Shown: one piece after another, positions 34,601 to 43,559 of the stretch
Position numbering within the stretch: the first letter of the stretch is position 1
How the letters are laid out: each line of letters starts with the position of its first letter
Origin: Mycobacterium sp. MFM001
GTDB lineage: Bacteria; Actinomycetota; Actinomycetes; Mycobacteriales; Mycobacteriaceae
Length of the DNA: 64,000 bases
Direction of reading: 5' to 3'
Assembly: GCF_003402475.1 (NCBI RefSeq)
Contig: NZ_BFAB01000003.1
Coordinates: 186,001 to 250,000 of the forward strand
The notes under the pieces: generated by a model
Database searches by the model: none
Told to the model about the DNA's origin: nothing
Seen by the model: only the letters and a program-made list of their open reading frames with translations
Program-made: the position numbers and the translations under genes

Positions 34601-34623
34601 GCGGCGGGTCACGCGCCCGCCGC
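34601..34623 (+). promoter_or_regulatory. GC-rich hairpin in the leader of the SbtA-like gene
   Basis: GCGGCGGG at 34601-34608 pairs with CCCGCCGC at 34616-34623 across a 7-nt loop, ending 26 nt before the ATG. It has no U-tract, so it is not a canonical terminator. A -10-like TATGCT lies just upstream at 34584-34589, so the hairpin would be at the start of the message. Confidence 0.45.
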
Positions 34624-34649
34624 CGCGCCCATATTAGGGAGAGACCTTA

Positions 34650-35837
34650 ATGCTCCTCGAGTTCTGGCAGAACTTCACCCATAACCTGTTCAAGCCGCTG
34701 CTGCTGTTCTTTTATCTCGGGTTCCTCATCCCAATTCTCAAGGTGGAGTTCGAATTTCCCTACGTGATCTACCAGGGCCTGACGATGTACCTGCTGCTGG
34801 CCATCGGCTGGCACGGGGGTGAAGAGCTCGCCACGATTCAGGCATCGAGCGTCGCCAACATCGCGGGATTCATCGTCCTGGGCTTCGCGCTGAACTTCGT
34901 GATAGGTCTGCTCGCCTACCAGCTGCTGAACCGCATGACGTCAATGCGGCGGATCGACAAGGCGACCGTCGCGGGTTACTACGGGTCGGACTCGGCGGGA
35001 ACCTTCGCGACCTGCATCGGTGTCCTGGGCACCGTGGGAATGGCGTTCAACGGATTCATGCCGGTCATGCTGGCCGTCATGGAGGTGCCCGGCTGCCTGG
35101 TCGCGCTGTACCTGGCCGCTCGACTGCGCCACAAGGCCATGGACGCCGCGGGCAATATGCCGGGCGAGCCCGGGTACACCTCGCCAGTCAGACTCGGCCC
35201 CGGGGCGGCCGCCCGGCCGGCTCACGGCGACAACCTCGAGACGCGCGAACGGGCGATCGAGACCCAGCATCCCGACGATCTCTCTGAGGACGTCGCAACG
35301 CCGCGCATGGCCACCGGCAAACTGCTCAGAGAGGTCCTGCTCAATCCGGGGCTCTATCTTCTCTTCGGCGGCATCGTGATCGGCTTGGTCAGTCGGTTGC
35401 AGGGCGCCAAGGTTGTGCACGACGACGACAGCGTGTTCGTGACGGCCTTCCAGGGCGCGCTGTGCCTGTTCTTGCTCGAGATGGGCATGACGGCCTCGCG
35501 CAGACTCAAGGACCTCAAAGCGGCAGGGCCCGGGTTCATCTTCTTCGGCCTGCTGGCGCCCAACCTCTTCGCCACACTCGGCATCATCACCGCTCACAGC
35601 TACGCGCACCTCACCCACACCGAATTCAAGCCGGGCACGTACATCTTGTTCGCGGTGCTCTGCGGCGCGGCGTCGTATATTGCGGTTCCCGCGGTGCAGC
35701 GTCTGGCTATTCCGGAGGCCAGCCCGACGCTCCCGCTGGCCGCGTCACTGGGGTTGACGTTCTCCTACAACGTCACGATCGGGATCCCGCTGTATATCGA
35801 GATTTCCCGGCTCGTCGCACAGTGGTGGCCTCAGTGA
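34650..35837 (+). CDS. sbtA: Sodium-dependent bicarbonate transporter family permease (SbtA-like)
   Basis: A 395-residue integral membrane protein with about ten hydrophobic segments in two halves, split by a charged cytoplasmic loop at about residues 165-230. The family-typical segment YYGSDSAGTFATCIGVLG lies before the loop. SbtA proteins in cyanobacteria import bicarbonate with sodium; the mycobacterial role is unproven. No SbtB (PII-like) partner is adjacent. RBS AGGGAGAG precedes the ATG. A GC-rich hairpin sits in the leader. It ends 9 bp before the convergent mbtI stop. Confidence 0.85.
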   Translation: MLLEFWQNFTHNLFKPLLLFFYLGFLIPILKVEFEFPYVIYQGLTMYLLLAIGWHGGEELATIQASSVANIAGFIVLGFALNFVIGLLAYQLLNRMTSMRRIDKATVAGYYGSDSAGTFATCIGVLGTVGMAFNGFMPVMLAVMEVPGCLVALYLAARLRHKAMDAAGNMPGEPGYTSPVRLGPGAAARPAHGDNLETRERAIETQHPDDLSEDVATPRMATGKLLREVLLNPGLYLLFGGIVIGLVSRLQGAKVVHDDDSVFVTAFQGALCLFLLEMGMTASRRLKDLKAAGPGFIFFGLLAPNLFATLGIITAHSYAHLTHTEFKPGTYILFAVLCGAASYIAVPAVQRLAIPEASPTLPLAASLGLTFSYNVTIGIPLYIEISRLVAQWWPQ

Positions 35838-35846
35838 TGACGAGCA

Positions 35847-37221
<1,375 letters not shown>

Positions 37222-37548
37222 CCACGGGTGGGCATCTCCGGGCCGACAACGAGCCCGGCCACCAGCGCGGCACTTCGGGTAGCGCTGACTTTAAATACCT
37301 GCGACGACCGCCATACCGGCCCTGAGCACGCCGTTCAGTCCTCCCTGCGACTGCCGGTGCGCTCTTCACGCGTCGGGCGGCCCGACCCCGACTGTGATTG
37401 GTTGGTCACTGAACGTTTGCGCAACGTTCAGTCCCCAGTCCCGCAGTGGATCTCGTCCAGAAGGGGGCCGTTCCTAGCATCACGGGCAGCCCAACCAGAT
37501 CAGATCCGCGACCAACGCCAATCACGAAGACAGAGAGGGGCAACCGCC
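37222..37548. other. Intergenic region of about 330 bp between mbtI and a 66-codon gene
   Basis: No coding frame with recognisable similarity was seen. The only clear structure is the strong palindrome at 37408-37432. The ORF that opens at 37228 is probably not translated from there, because the first 107 codons look like non-coding sequence and a good RBS occurs only before the GTG at 37549. Confidence 0.5.
37408..37432. promoter_or_regulatory. 25-bp palindromic operator candidate
   Basis: Perfect 10-bp arms, ACTGAACGTT and AACGTTCAGT, flank the 5-bp centre TGCGC. The site lies about 115 bp upstream of the GTG at 37549. The form fits a dimeric repressor site of TetR type. Which protein binds it is unknown. 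Confidence 0.6.
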
Positions 37549-37749
37549 GTGTTCATCATCCGCCTCCTCGACGGTGAAGAAGTGCATGCCAGCGACGGCG
37601 ACAAGCTCTCGATCAACCACGACACCGGCGTGCTCACAGTTTCTCGGGTGGACGGATTCGAGGAAGTCACGACGCACTATTCGCCGTCAGCGTGGGGTTC
37701 GGTGACGCACCGGGTCAAGGGCGCGGGGCTCAAAAAGGCGTCCGCCTAG
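37549..37749 (+). CDS. Small hypothetical protein (66 aa)
   Basis: GTG at 37549 follows the RBS AGAGAGGGG. The product, FIIRLLDGEEVHASDGDKLS then INHDTGVLTVSRVDGFEE, is acidic at the N-terminus and ends with a basic tail (HRVKGAGLKKASA). It has no signal peptide or membrane segment and looks like a small beta-rich protein. It is not MbtH-like: the conserved MbtH tryptophans and NxExQxSLWP motif are absent. It overlaps the convergent P450 stop by 4 bp. A strong palindrome lies upstream. Function is unknown. Confidence 0.65.
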   Translation: MFIIRLLDGEEVHASDGDKLSINHDTGVLTVSRVDGFEEVTTHYSPSAWGSVTHRVKGAGLKKASA

Positions 37750-39053
37750 AACTGCACCGGCAGTGCCGCCGGGGACCGGAATGCCACCCCGACCACGTGC
37801 GGCGGCGGTGCGTCGGGATCCAGCCGCAGATCCGGCAGCCGGTCGAGCAGCGCGTTGATCGCGACGGTGGATTCCATCCTTGCCAGGTGCATCCCCAGAC
37901 ACAGGTGCGGGCCGCCGCCGAACGTCAGGTGGGTGATGTTCGTGCGGGCCGGGTCGAACCGGTCGGGGTCCGGGTAGCGCGCCGGGTCGCGGTTGGCGGC
38001 GGCGACGCTGACGCTGACGTTCGTTCCGGCCGGAATGGCGACCCCGCTCAGCTCGCAGTCGTGCGCCGCTCTGCGCATCACCGTGGTGATCGGCGGCTCC
38101 CAGCGCAGCGCTTCCTCGATGGCTCCATGAACCAGGCCGCGGTCGGCGCGTACCGCCTCCCACAGCGGGGACTCAATTGCGCCGCTCCTCCTCATCGCTT
38201 CGCTCTGCATCGTCGCCGGCGGGGACTCAATTGCGCCGCTCCTCCTCATCGCTTCGCTCTGCATCGTCGCCGGCGCAGGCTCGGTGAGCAGGCCGACCAG
38301 CAGATTGCCCGAGGCGCGGTACGTCGTCTCGACTCCGGCGGGCAGGATCAGCAGCAGGAACGCGAAGATCTCGTCGTCGGACAGGCGGGCGCCGTCGATC
38401 TCGGATTCGGCCAACGTGCTGATCAGGTCGTCCTGCGGGTTACGGCGCCGCGCGGCAAGGATTTCCGCGAAGTACGACTTCAGTTCCGCCGATGCCGCGA
38501 TCCCGCACTCCCAGTCATAGACCACGTTGAGCAGCTCGATCGACAGCCGCTGGAAGCGCAGGTAGTCCTGGCGCGGCAAGCCCATCATGCGGGCGATGAC
38601 CTGAACCGGGAAAGCGAAGGTGAACTCGCGGGCCAGCTCAGCCCGCCCGCGCGGAGCGAAGCGGTCGATGAGCTCGTGCACGACGACCTCTACCAGCTCG
38701 CTGCGCCACCGCTCGAGCAGCGCCGAGCGGAACGACGGCGATACCAGCGCGCGGCTGGCCCGGTGCTCTGCGCCTTCGAGTTCGAGCAAGGTGCGGCCCA
38801 TGACCGGGCCCATGATCTGCTCGTAGATCGAGGAGGAGAACGTGTCGGGATGGGTGAGCACTGTCTGGCACTCGTCGTATCCCAATACCGTCACGCCCGC
38901 GGAACCCAGTGTCTGGCTGGAGGTTTCGCTGAACGGGTTGCCGACCATGACCCGGTGTTTGGCGCGTGCCTCGCGGAGCCGCTCGTGCACGTTCTCGACT
39001 TGCTTGAGCAGGCCACCCTGCAGCTCGGCGGGGTCGAACTCGTCGATGGTCAT
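37746..39053 (-). CDS. Cytochrome P450 with an in-frame repeat insertion
   Basis: A 435-residue P450. Landmarks are the I-helix AGVETT, ExxR in EEALRWEPP, and the haem ligand Cys385 in FGGGPHLCLG. Residues about 260-296, between the I-helix segment and the K-helix, consist of two identical copies of PATMQSEAMRRSGAIESP. These are encoded by a 54-bp tandem repeat absent from usual P450 architecture; the frame stays open and all catalytic motifs are intact. The ATG at 39053 overlaps the upstream amidohydrolase stop. Neighbouring amidohydrolases, ALDH and ADH suggest a catabolic role; the substrate is unknown. Confidence 0.93.
   Translation of the reverse strand: MTIDEFDPAELQGGLLKQVENVHERLREARAKHRVMVGNPFSETSSQTLGSAGVTVLGYDECQTVLTHPDTFSSSIYEQIMGPVMGRTLLELEGAEHRASRALVSPSFRSALLERWRSELVEVVVHELIDRFAPRGRAELAREFTFAFPVQVIARMMGLPRQDYLRFQRLSIELLNVVYDWECGIAASAELKSYFAEILAARRRNPQDDLISTLAESEIDGARLSDDEIFAFLLLILPAGVETTYRASGNLLVGLLTEPAPATMQSEAMRRSGAIESPPATMQSEAMRRSGAIESPLWEAVRADRGLVHGAIEEALRWEPPITTVMRRAAHDCELSGVAIPAGTNVSVSVAAANRDPARYPDPDRFDPARTNITHLTFGGGPHLCLGMHLARMESTVAINALLDRLPDLRLDPDAPPPHVVGVAFRSPAALPVQF
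38167..38274 (-). repeat. Two identical 54-bp tandem repeats (MIRU-like) inside the P450 gene
   Basis: Copies at 38167-38220 and 38221-38274 are identical base for base. Each contains the core GCTCCTCCTCATCGCTTCGC followed by TCTGCATCGTCGCCGGC, which resembles the mycobacterial interspersed repetitive unit family; the assignment is from memory and needs a search. The length is a multiple of three, so the host P450 frame is kept. Confidence 0.85.
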
Positions 39054-40771
39054 GACGCCGTCACCGTTTCGGTGTCACGGCCGGACCGCAGCACGGTTCC
39101 GGGCATCGCTCCGGTGGCCATCCCGTCGCGGCACACCTCGACCCCGGCGACCAGCACCGAGCTGATGCCTTGCGCATCGGCGACCAGGCGTGGCGCGCCG
39201 GCCGGTAGGTCGTAGCGGGTGCGCTCGGGCCCATGGTCGACGGTCGCGGGGTCGAACAGCACCAGGTCGGCGTACCAGCCCGGCGCAATCCGGCCGCGGC
39301 AGGTCAGCCCGTACAGCCGGGCCGGCACGTCGGTGATCAGCCGCACCGCCTTCTCGAGCGTCACCACCTGATGCTCCCGAACCCCTTGGCCGAGCAGCGA
39401 TGTCGTGTAGATCGCGCCGCACATCATATCCAGATGCGCCCCGGCGTCCGAACCGCCGATGACCGCGTCGCGGTGCCGCCACACCTCGGCGCGTGCCCGC
39501 CAGTCGGCGGCGTCGTCGCCGCTCCCCGGCGGGGTGAGTCCGGTGCGCAGCTCGTCGGCGATCACGATGTCGCACAGCGTGTCGAACGGCTCCGACCTCC
39601 GCGCGGCTGCCACCTCGCCCACGGAAAGCCCTGTCGCGTCGGCATTTTCGGGTGCAAACGTTTCGACGATGATCAGCCGCTCCCACTGCGACAGCCCGCG
39701 CAGAATCCCAGCCTCCTCGGATTGCGCGCCGGCGTCGAGGCGGCGGCGGACCTCGGGGTCTGCGAGCGCCTTGAGCCTGTCGGGCACCGGTAGGTGCATC
39801 GTGTCGCGCCAGCCGGGCAGCCCGTCGAGCACAAAGCCGGTCAGGAACGACAGCCGGATCTTCATCGCGTGCGGCAGGGTGAGCGCGACGACCCGTCCAC
39901 CCCGCTCGGCGGCCACATCCGATGCCCGCAACTGATGCTTGTGGCCGGCCGGGTTGGCCGCCGACACTCCCAGCACATTCCAGTTCAGCGGCCGGTCGGC
40001 GGCCCGCGACATGTCGGTGAGCAGCGCGATGTCGTCGTCGGTGAATCCCGACAAGCAGCCCGGGATGATCGCCTCCAGCGTGGTGCCCGGGTGAGTGCGG
40101 AGCCCACCGGCCAGTGCCACCAGCTCGTCGCGTGATGCGCTGCGTGACGGCACCGGCTGCCCGGCGCCGTCGTTGTGGGTGTGCGACTGCGACGTCGAAA
40201 ACCCCAGGGCCCCAGAACGTAAGGCCTCTTCGAGCAACGCAACCATCCGCTCGACCTGGTGCGGCGTCGCTGTGCCTCCGACCGCCTCGTCACCCATCGC
40301 CGCCAGCCGCAACGCCGAATGTCCAACGAGGAAGCCGGCATTCACCGCGGTACGGCCCTCGAGCCGCGTGAGCCAGTCGCCGAACGACGACCACTGCCAG
40401 TCCAATCCGGCCCGCAGCGCGTCCAACGGCATGCCCTCGACCCGCGCCAGCATCCGGGTGAGGTAGTCGCGCTGCTCCGGGGCTGCGGGCGCCAGCGTGA
40501 ATCCGCAGTTGCCGCCGAACACCGTCGTGACGCCATGCTGCAGCGACGGGCTCGCGGTCGGATCCCAGAACAGTTGCGCGTCGTAGTGGGTATGCAGGTC
40601 GACAAAACCGGGCGCCAGCGTCTGGCCTCGCGCATCAACGGTTTTCGACGACAGATCGTCGGTCTCCCCCACCGCGACGATGCGCCCGTCCTTGACGCCG
40701 ACGTCCCCGCGGCGGGCGGGCGTTCCAGTGCCGTCGACGATCTCGGCGTCGCGGATCAGCAGGTCGAGCAT
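39050..40771 (-). CDS. N-acyl-D-amino-acid deacylase / D-aminoacylase-like amidohydrolase
   Basis: A 573-residue amidohydrolase starting MLDLLIRDAEIVDGTGTPAR. The metal-binding motif FVDLHTHYDAQLFWDP is near residue 65; further motifs are VFGGNCGF and a C-terminal GGSDAGAHLDM, as in D-aminoacylases and related TIM-barrel hydrolases. The real substrate in mycobacteria is unknown. The start at 40771 is chosen from the typical N-terminus; the frame extends to 40900 only as a shadow of the next gene. It overlaps that gene by 16 bp and the P450 by 4 bp, so the three are co-transcribed. Confidence 0.9.
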   Translation of the reverse strand: MLDLLIRDAEIVDGTGTPARRGDVGVKDGRIVAVGETDDLSSKTVDARGQTLAPGFVDLHTHYDAQLFWDPTASPSLQHGVTTVFGGNCGFTLAPAAPEQRDYLTRMLARVEGMPLDALRAGLDWQWSSFGDWLTRLEGRTAVNAGFLVGHSALRLAAMGDEAVGGTATPHQVERMVALLEEALRSGALGFSTSQSHTHNDGAGQPVPSRSASRDELVALAGGLRTHPGTTLEAIIPGCLSGFTDDDIALLTDMSRAADRPLNWNVLGVSAANPAGHKHQLRASDVAAERGGRVVALTLPHAMKIRLSFLTGFVLDGLPGWRDTMHLPVPDRLKALADPEVRRRLDAGAQSEEAGILRGLSQWERLIIVETFAPENADATGLSVGEVAAARRSEPFDTLCDIVIADELRTGLTPPGSGDDAADWRARAEVWRHRDAVIGGSDAGAHLDMMCGAIYTTSLLGQGVREHQVVTLEKAVRLITDVPARLYGLTCRGRIAPGWYADLVLFDPATVDHGPERTRYDLPAGAPRLVADAQGISSVLVAGVEVCRDGMATGAMPGTVLRSGRDTETVTAS

Positions 40772-41952
40772 GTCAGCCAGCCGTTCTCCGGTAAGGGGTG
40801 GCGGAACAGCTCCGCCGCGTTGCGGTGCGTGATGCGGGCGGCGTCGTCGGCGGACAGCCCGGCAACATTGCGCGCGATCACGTCCTGGGTGTCCGGCCAC
40901 GTCGAATCTGCGTGGGGGTAGTCGCTTTCCACCAGGATGCGCTCGGCGCCGATCGCGTCAAGCGCGCCGAATGCGTGCGGGTCGTCGATCGAACAGAACC
41001 AGAAGTTGCGCCGCAGCACCTCGCTGGGCAGCAGGTCGCTCGTCCACGCGCCGCCCTCGTGTCCGGACGCCGAGTGGGCCAGCACATAGTCGGCGCGGTC
41101 GCCCAGCATCGCCGCCCACCCGAGCCCGCCCTCGGCCAGCGTGATGTTCAGCCGCGGGAATCGCACCGGGATTCCCGACCACAGCATGTCGGCGCAGGCA
41201 ACCAGAGCGTTGACGGGGAACAGCGTGGTGATGGTCTCGAATGGCGTGTCCGGCGCGGGAATTGGTGCCCACTGGGCCGATCCGGTGTGCAGGCACACGA
41301 CGGTGCCGGTCTCCTCGCACGCGGCGAAAAACGGATCCCACACCCCGCTGTGCAGACTGGGCAGCCCGCATTGGGCGGGCAGCTCAGGGAAGCTGACCGC
41401 TTTGAAGCCGCGGGCGGCGTTCGCGCGGATTTCGTCGGCGGCCAGCTGCGGATCGGCCAGCCATGGCAGTTGCAGCGGAATGATGCGCTCCGGGAAGCTA
41501 CCGGCCCAGACTTCCAGATGCCACTCGTTCCAGGCCCGTAGCACCGCCAGACCCAACTCGGGGTCTTCGCTCTTCCAGAACACGGTGCCGGAGAATCCGG
41601 CGATCAGCGACGGGAAGTTCAGCGACGCCCAGATCCCGGCCAGATCCATGTCGTAGATGCGCGCTTTGATATCCCAACAGCCACGGCGCATTTCGTCGAA
41701 GCGGGCCGGCTCCATGCTCCATTCCTCCGGCGGCCGTCCGACCACCGCGTTGAGCCCGACGTTGGGGTAGTCGCAGTCCTCGTAGCGCCACATCTGGCGC
41801 CCGTCGTCGGTTTCGACGATTCGCGGCGCCCGGTCGGCCAATGCGGTGGGCAGTCGCCCTTCGAACATGTCGGGCGGCTCGATGACGTGGTCGTCGACCG
41901 AGATCACCACGTGCCGTCGCTCGCGCGGAGCCGGGTCCGGCAGCAGCGCCAT
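40756..41952 (-). CDS. Amidohydrolase-family (ACMSD-like) metal-dependent hydrolase
   Basis: A 398-residue TIM-barrel amidohydrolase_2 protein: VVISVDDHVIEPPDMFEGRL at the N-terminus with the DxH metal pair, VCLHTGSAQW in the middle, and ILVESDYPHADSTWPDT with the conserved late Asp. Relatives catalyse decarboxylation or hydrolysis of aromatic or heterocyclic compounds. The start ATG at 41952 is chosen from the domain N-terminus; the frame continues open to 42513 as a shadow of the ALDH gene and intergenic DNA. It is upstream of and overlapping the D-aminoacylase-like gene. Confidence 0.9.
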   Translation of the reverse strand: MALLPDPAPRERRHVVISVDDHVIEPPDMFEGRLPTALADRAPRIVETDDGRQMWRYEDCDYPNVGLNAVVGRPPEEWSMEPARFDEMRRGCWDIKARIYDMDLAGIWASLNFPSLIAGFSGTVFWKSEDPELGLAVLRAWNEWHLEVWAGSFPERIIPLQLPWLADPQLAADEIRANAARGFKAVSFPELPAQCGLPSLHSGVWDPFFAACEETGTVVCLHTGSAQWAPIPAPDTPFETITTLFPVNALVACADMLWSGIPVRFPRLNITLAEGGLGWAAMLGDRADYVLAHSASGHEGGAWTSDLLPSEVLRRNFWFCSIDDPHAFGALDAIGAERILVESDYPHADSTWPDTQDVIARNVAGLSADDAARITHRNAAELFRHPLPENGWLTCSTC

Positions 41953-42067
41953 ACCTGAAGCTAACGACGGGTTTTTGCGGCTGTCAATGCTATCTATGCA
42001 ATGAAAGCAAGATTGACGATTTCGGCGCGATAATCGTCGCTCAGCGCAAGTAACCGCGCCGTAATCG

Positions 42068-43510
42068 CTACCGCGGCGCCGGATGGCGGACGAATGCGCG
42101 CGGCTGGGTGAACGCCCGGATGCCCTCGACCCCGAGCTCGCGGCCCAGCCCGGACTGCCCCACGCCGCCGAACGGCAGCCGCGGATCCTGCGCGGCCATG
42201 CCGTGGCAGTTGACGCTGACCGTGCCCGCGACCAACTGGGCGGCGACGCGGTCGGCCAGCGCGTCGTCGCCGGTCCAGACCGACGCGGTGAGCCCGAAAT
42301 CGGTGGCGTTCGCGGCGTCCACCGCGTCGTCGACGCTGTGGTAGCCGAAGATCGGCAGCACCGGGCCGAACTGCTCCTCGGTGGCCAGCGCCGCATCGGG
42401 CGCCAACTCCGTGACGACCGTGGGCAGTACGAAGTAGCCGCCGGCCTCGGCGTCGGCCTCCCGGATGCGTCCGGCGCTGCGGACCGTCGCACCCTGCGCG
42501 TCGGCGTCGGCAACCAGCGTGTGCACCCGATCGCGCCCGGCGGCGGTGTGCAGCGGCCCCAGCGTGGTCTCCTCGGCCAGGCCGTCGCCGACCACCTCCC
42601 GCTCGCAGCGCGCCAGCACCGCGTCGGCCAGCTCGTCGACCCGACCGGCCGGCGCGTACAGCCGTTTGATCGCCATGCAGACCTGACCGCCGGTGGTGTA
42701 GGTCGCGGTCACCAGGCGCTCGACGAGCTCGTCGCTGATCTCGAGGTCCGGGCCGACGATCGCGGCGTCGTTGCCGCCGAGCTCGAGCAGCACCGGGGTG
42801 AGCCGAGGCGCGGCGGCCGCCATCACCGCACGCCCGGTGGCCACCCCGCCGGTCAGCGAGATCACGTCGATGCCCGGATGGGTGACCAGCGCCTGCGCCA
42901 GTTCGCTGCCCGGGCCGGCGAGCACGTTCACCACTCCCGGTGGCAGCGCCGCGGCGAACGCCGCGCCGAGCTGCAACGCGGCCAGCGGACAAGTCGGCGG
43001 CACCTTGACGACGGCGGTGTTGCCGGCAACCAGCGCCGAGGACAGCTTGGTCATCGTCAGCGCCAGCGGCCAATTGAACGGAAGAACAAGCGCCGCAACA
43101 CCATACGGCTCGCGGTGCAGCCGGGGGTAGGGCTGTTGCGAGTCGATGCGCTCGGGTGTCAGCGCGCTCTCGGCCATCGAGCCGAGCAGCGCTGCCAGGA
43201 CCGGCGCGGTGTCGATTTCGAAGCGGGCTTCCGACAACACCTTGCCGTGTTCGCGGGTGTACAGCCGGGCACCGTCCTGGGCGGTCAGCTGCTCGGCGGC
43301 CTTTGACGCCGCCGCGGTAATGGCCGCGACCCGCTCACCAATGTCCAGCGCGCGCCAGCCGGGTGCCGCCCGTCGCGCCGCGCGCACCGCCGCATCGAGC
43401 TGCTCGAGGTCGGCCGCCGGGGCGTCCCCGACGACCTCGGCCGGGCGCGCCGGATTGTGCACCGGGTAGGTGGCCGCGCCGGGTTGCGCCTCGCCGTCAA
43501 TGGTGAGCAT
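42068..43510 (-). CDS. Aldehyde dehydrogenase family protein
   Basis: A 480-residue NAD(P)-dependent ALDH. It shows the cofactor segment VLPFNWPLALTMTKLSSAL, the general-base Glu in LLELGGND, and the catalytic Cys in GGQVCMAIKR; PFGGVGQSGLGRE is at the C-terminal end. It oxidises an aldehyde to an acid; the substrate is unknown. RBS GGAGGCAG lies before the ATG. It is divergent from the zinc alcohol dehydrogenase gene with a 49-bp gap, consistent with a shared promoter region and consecutive oxidation steps. Confidence 0.95.
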   Translation of the reverse strand: MLTIDGEAQPGAATYPVHNPARPAEVVGDAPAADLEQLDAAVRAARRAAPGWRALDIGERVAAITAAASKAAEQLTAQDGARLYTREHGKVLSEARFEIDTAPVLAALLGSMAESALTPERIDSQQPYPRLHREPYGVAALVLPFNWPLALTMTKLSSALVAGNTAVVKVPPTCPLAALQLGAAFAAALPPGVVNVLAGPGSELAQALVTHPGIDVISLTGGVATGRAVMAAAAPRLTPVLLELGGNDAAIVGPDLEISDELVERLVTATYTTGGQVCMAIKRLYAPAGRVDELADAVLARCEREVVGDGLAEETTLGPLHTAAGRDRVHTLVADADAQGATVRSAGRIREADAEAGGYFVLPTVVTELAPDAALATEEQFGPVLPIFGYHSVDDAVDAANATDFGLTASVWTGDDALADRVAAQLVAGTVSVNCHGMAAQDPRLPFGGVGQSGLGRELGVEGIRAFTQPRAFVRHPAPR

Positions 43511-43559
43511 CGCGCTGCCTCCTTGACCTGGTGCGGTCGTGTCGCAATCGTAGGTCGCT

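Noticed and set aside
34601..34623. Hairpin before the SbtA-like gene considered as the terminator of the MerR operon
   Set aside because: There is no T-run after it, and it lies beyond a candidate -10, so it is more likely part of the next transcript.
28738..35837. Accessory block considered as a prophage or transposon
   Set aside because: No integrase, transposase, terminal repeat, attachment site or tRNA was seen.
37549..37749. 66-residue ORF next to mbtI considered as the missing MbtH
   Set aside because: It lacks the MbtH signature tryptophans and the SLWP-type motif.
38167..38274. Repeat pair considered as a CRISPR array
   Set aside because: The two copies are directly adjacent without spacers and form part of a coding frame.
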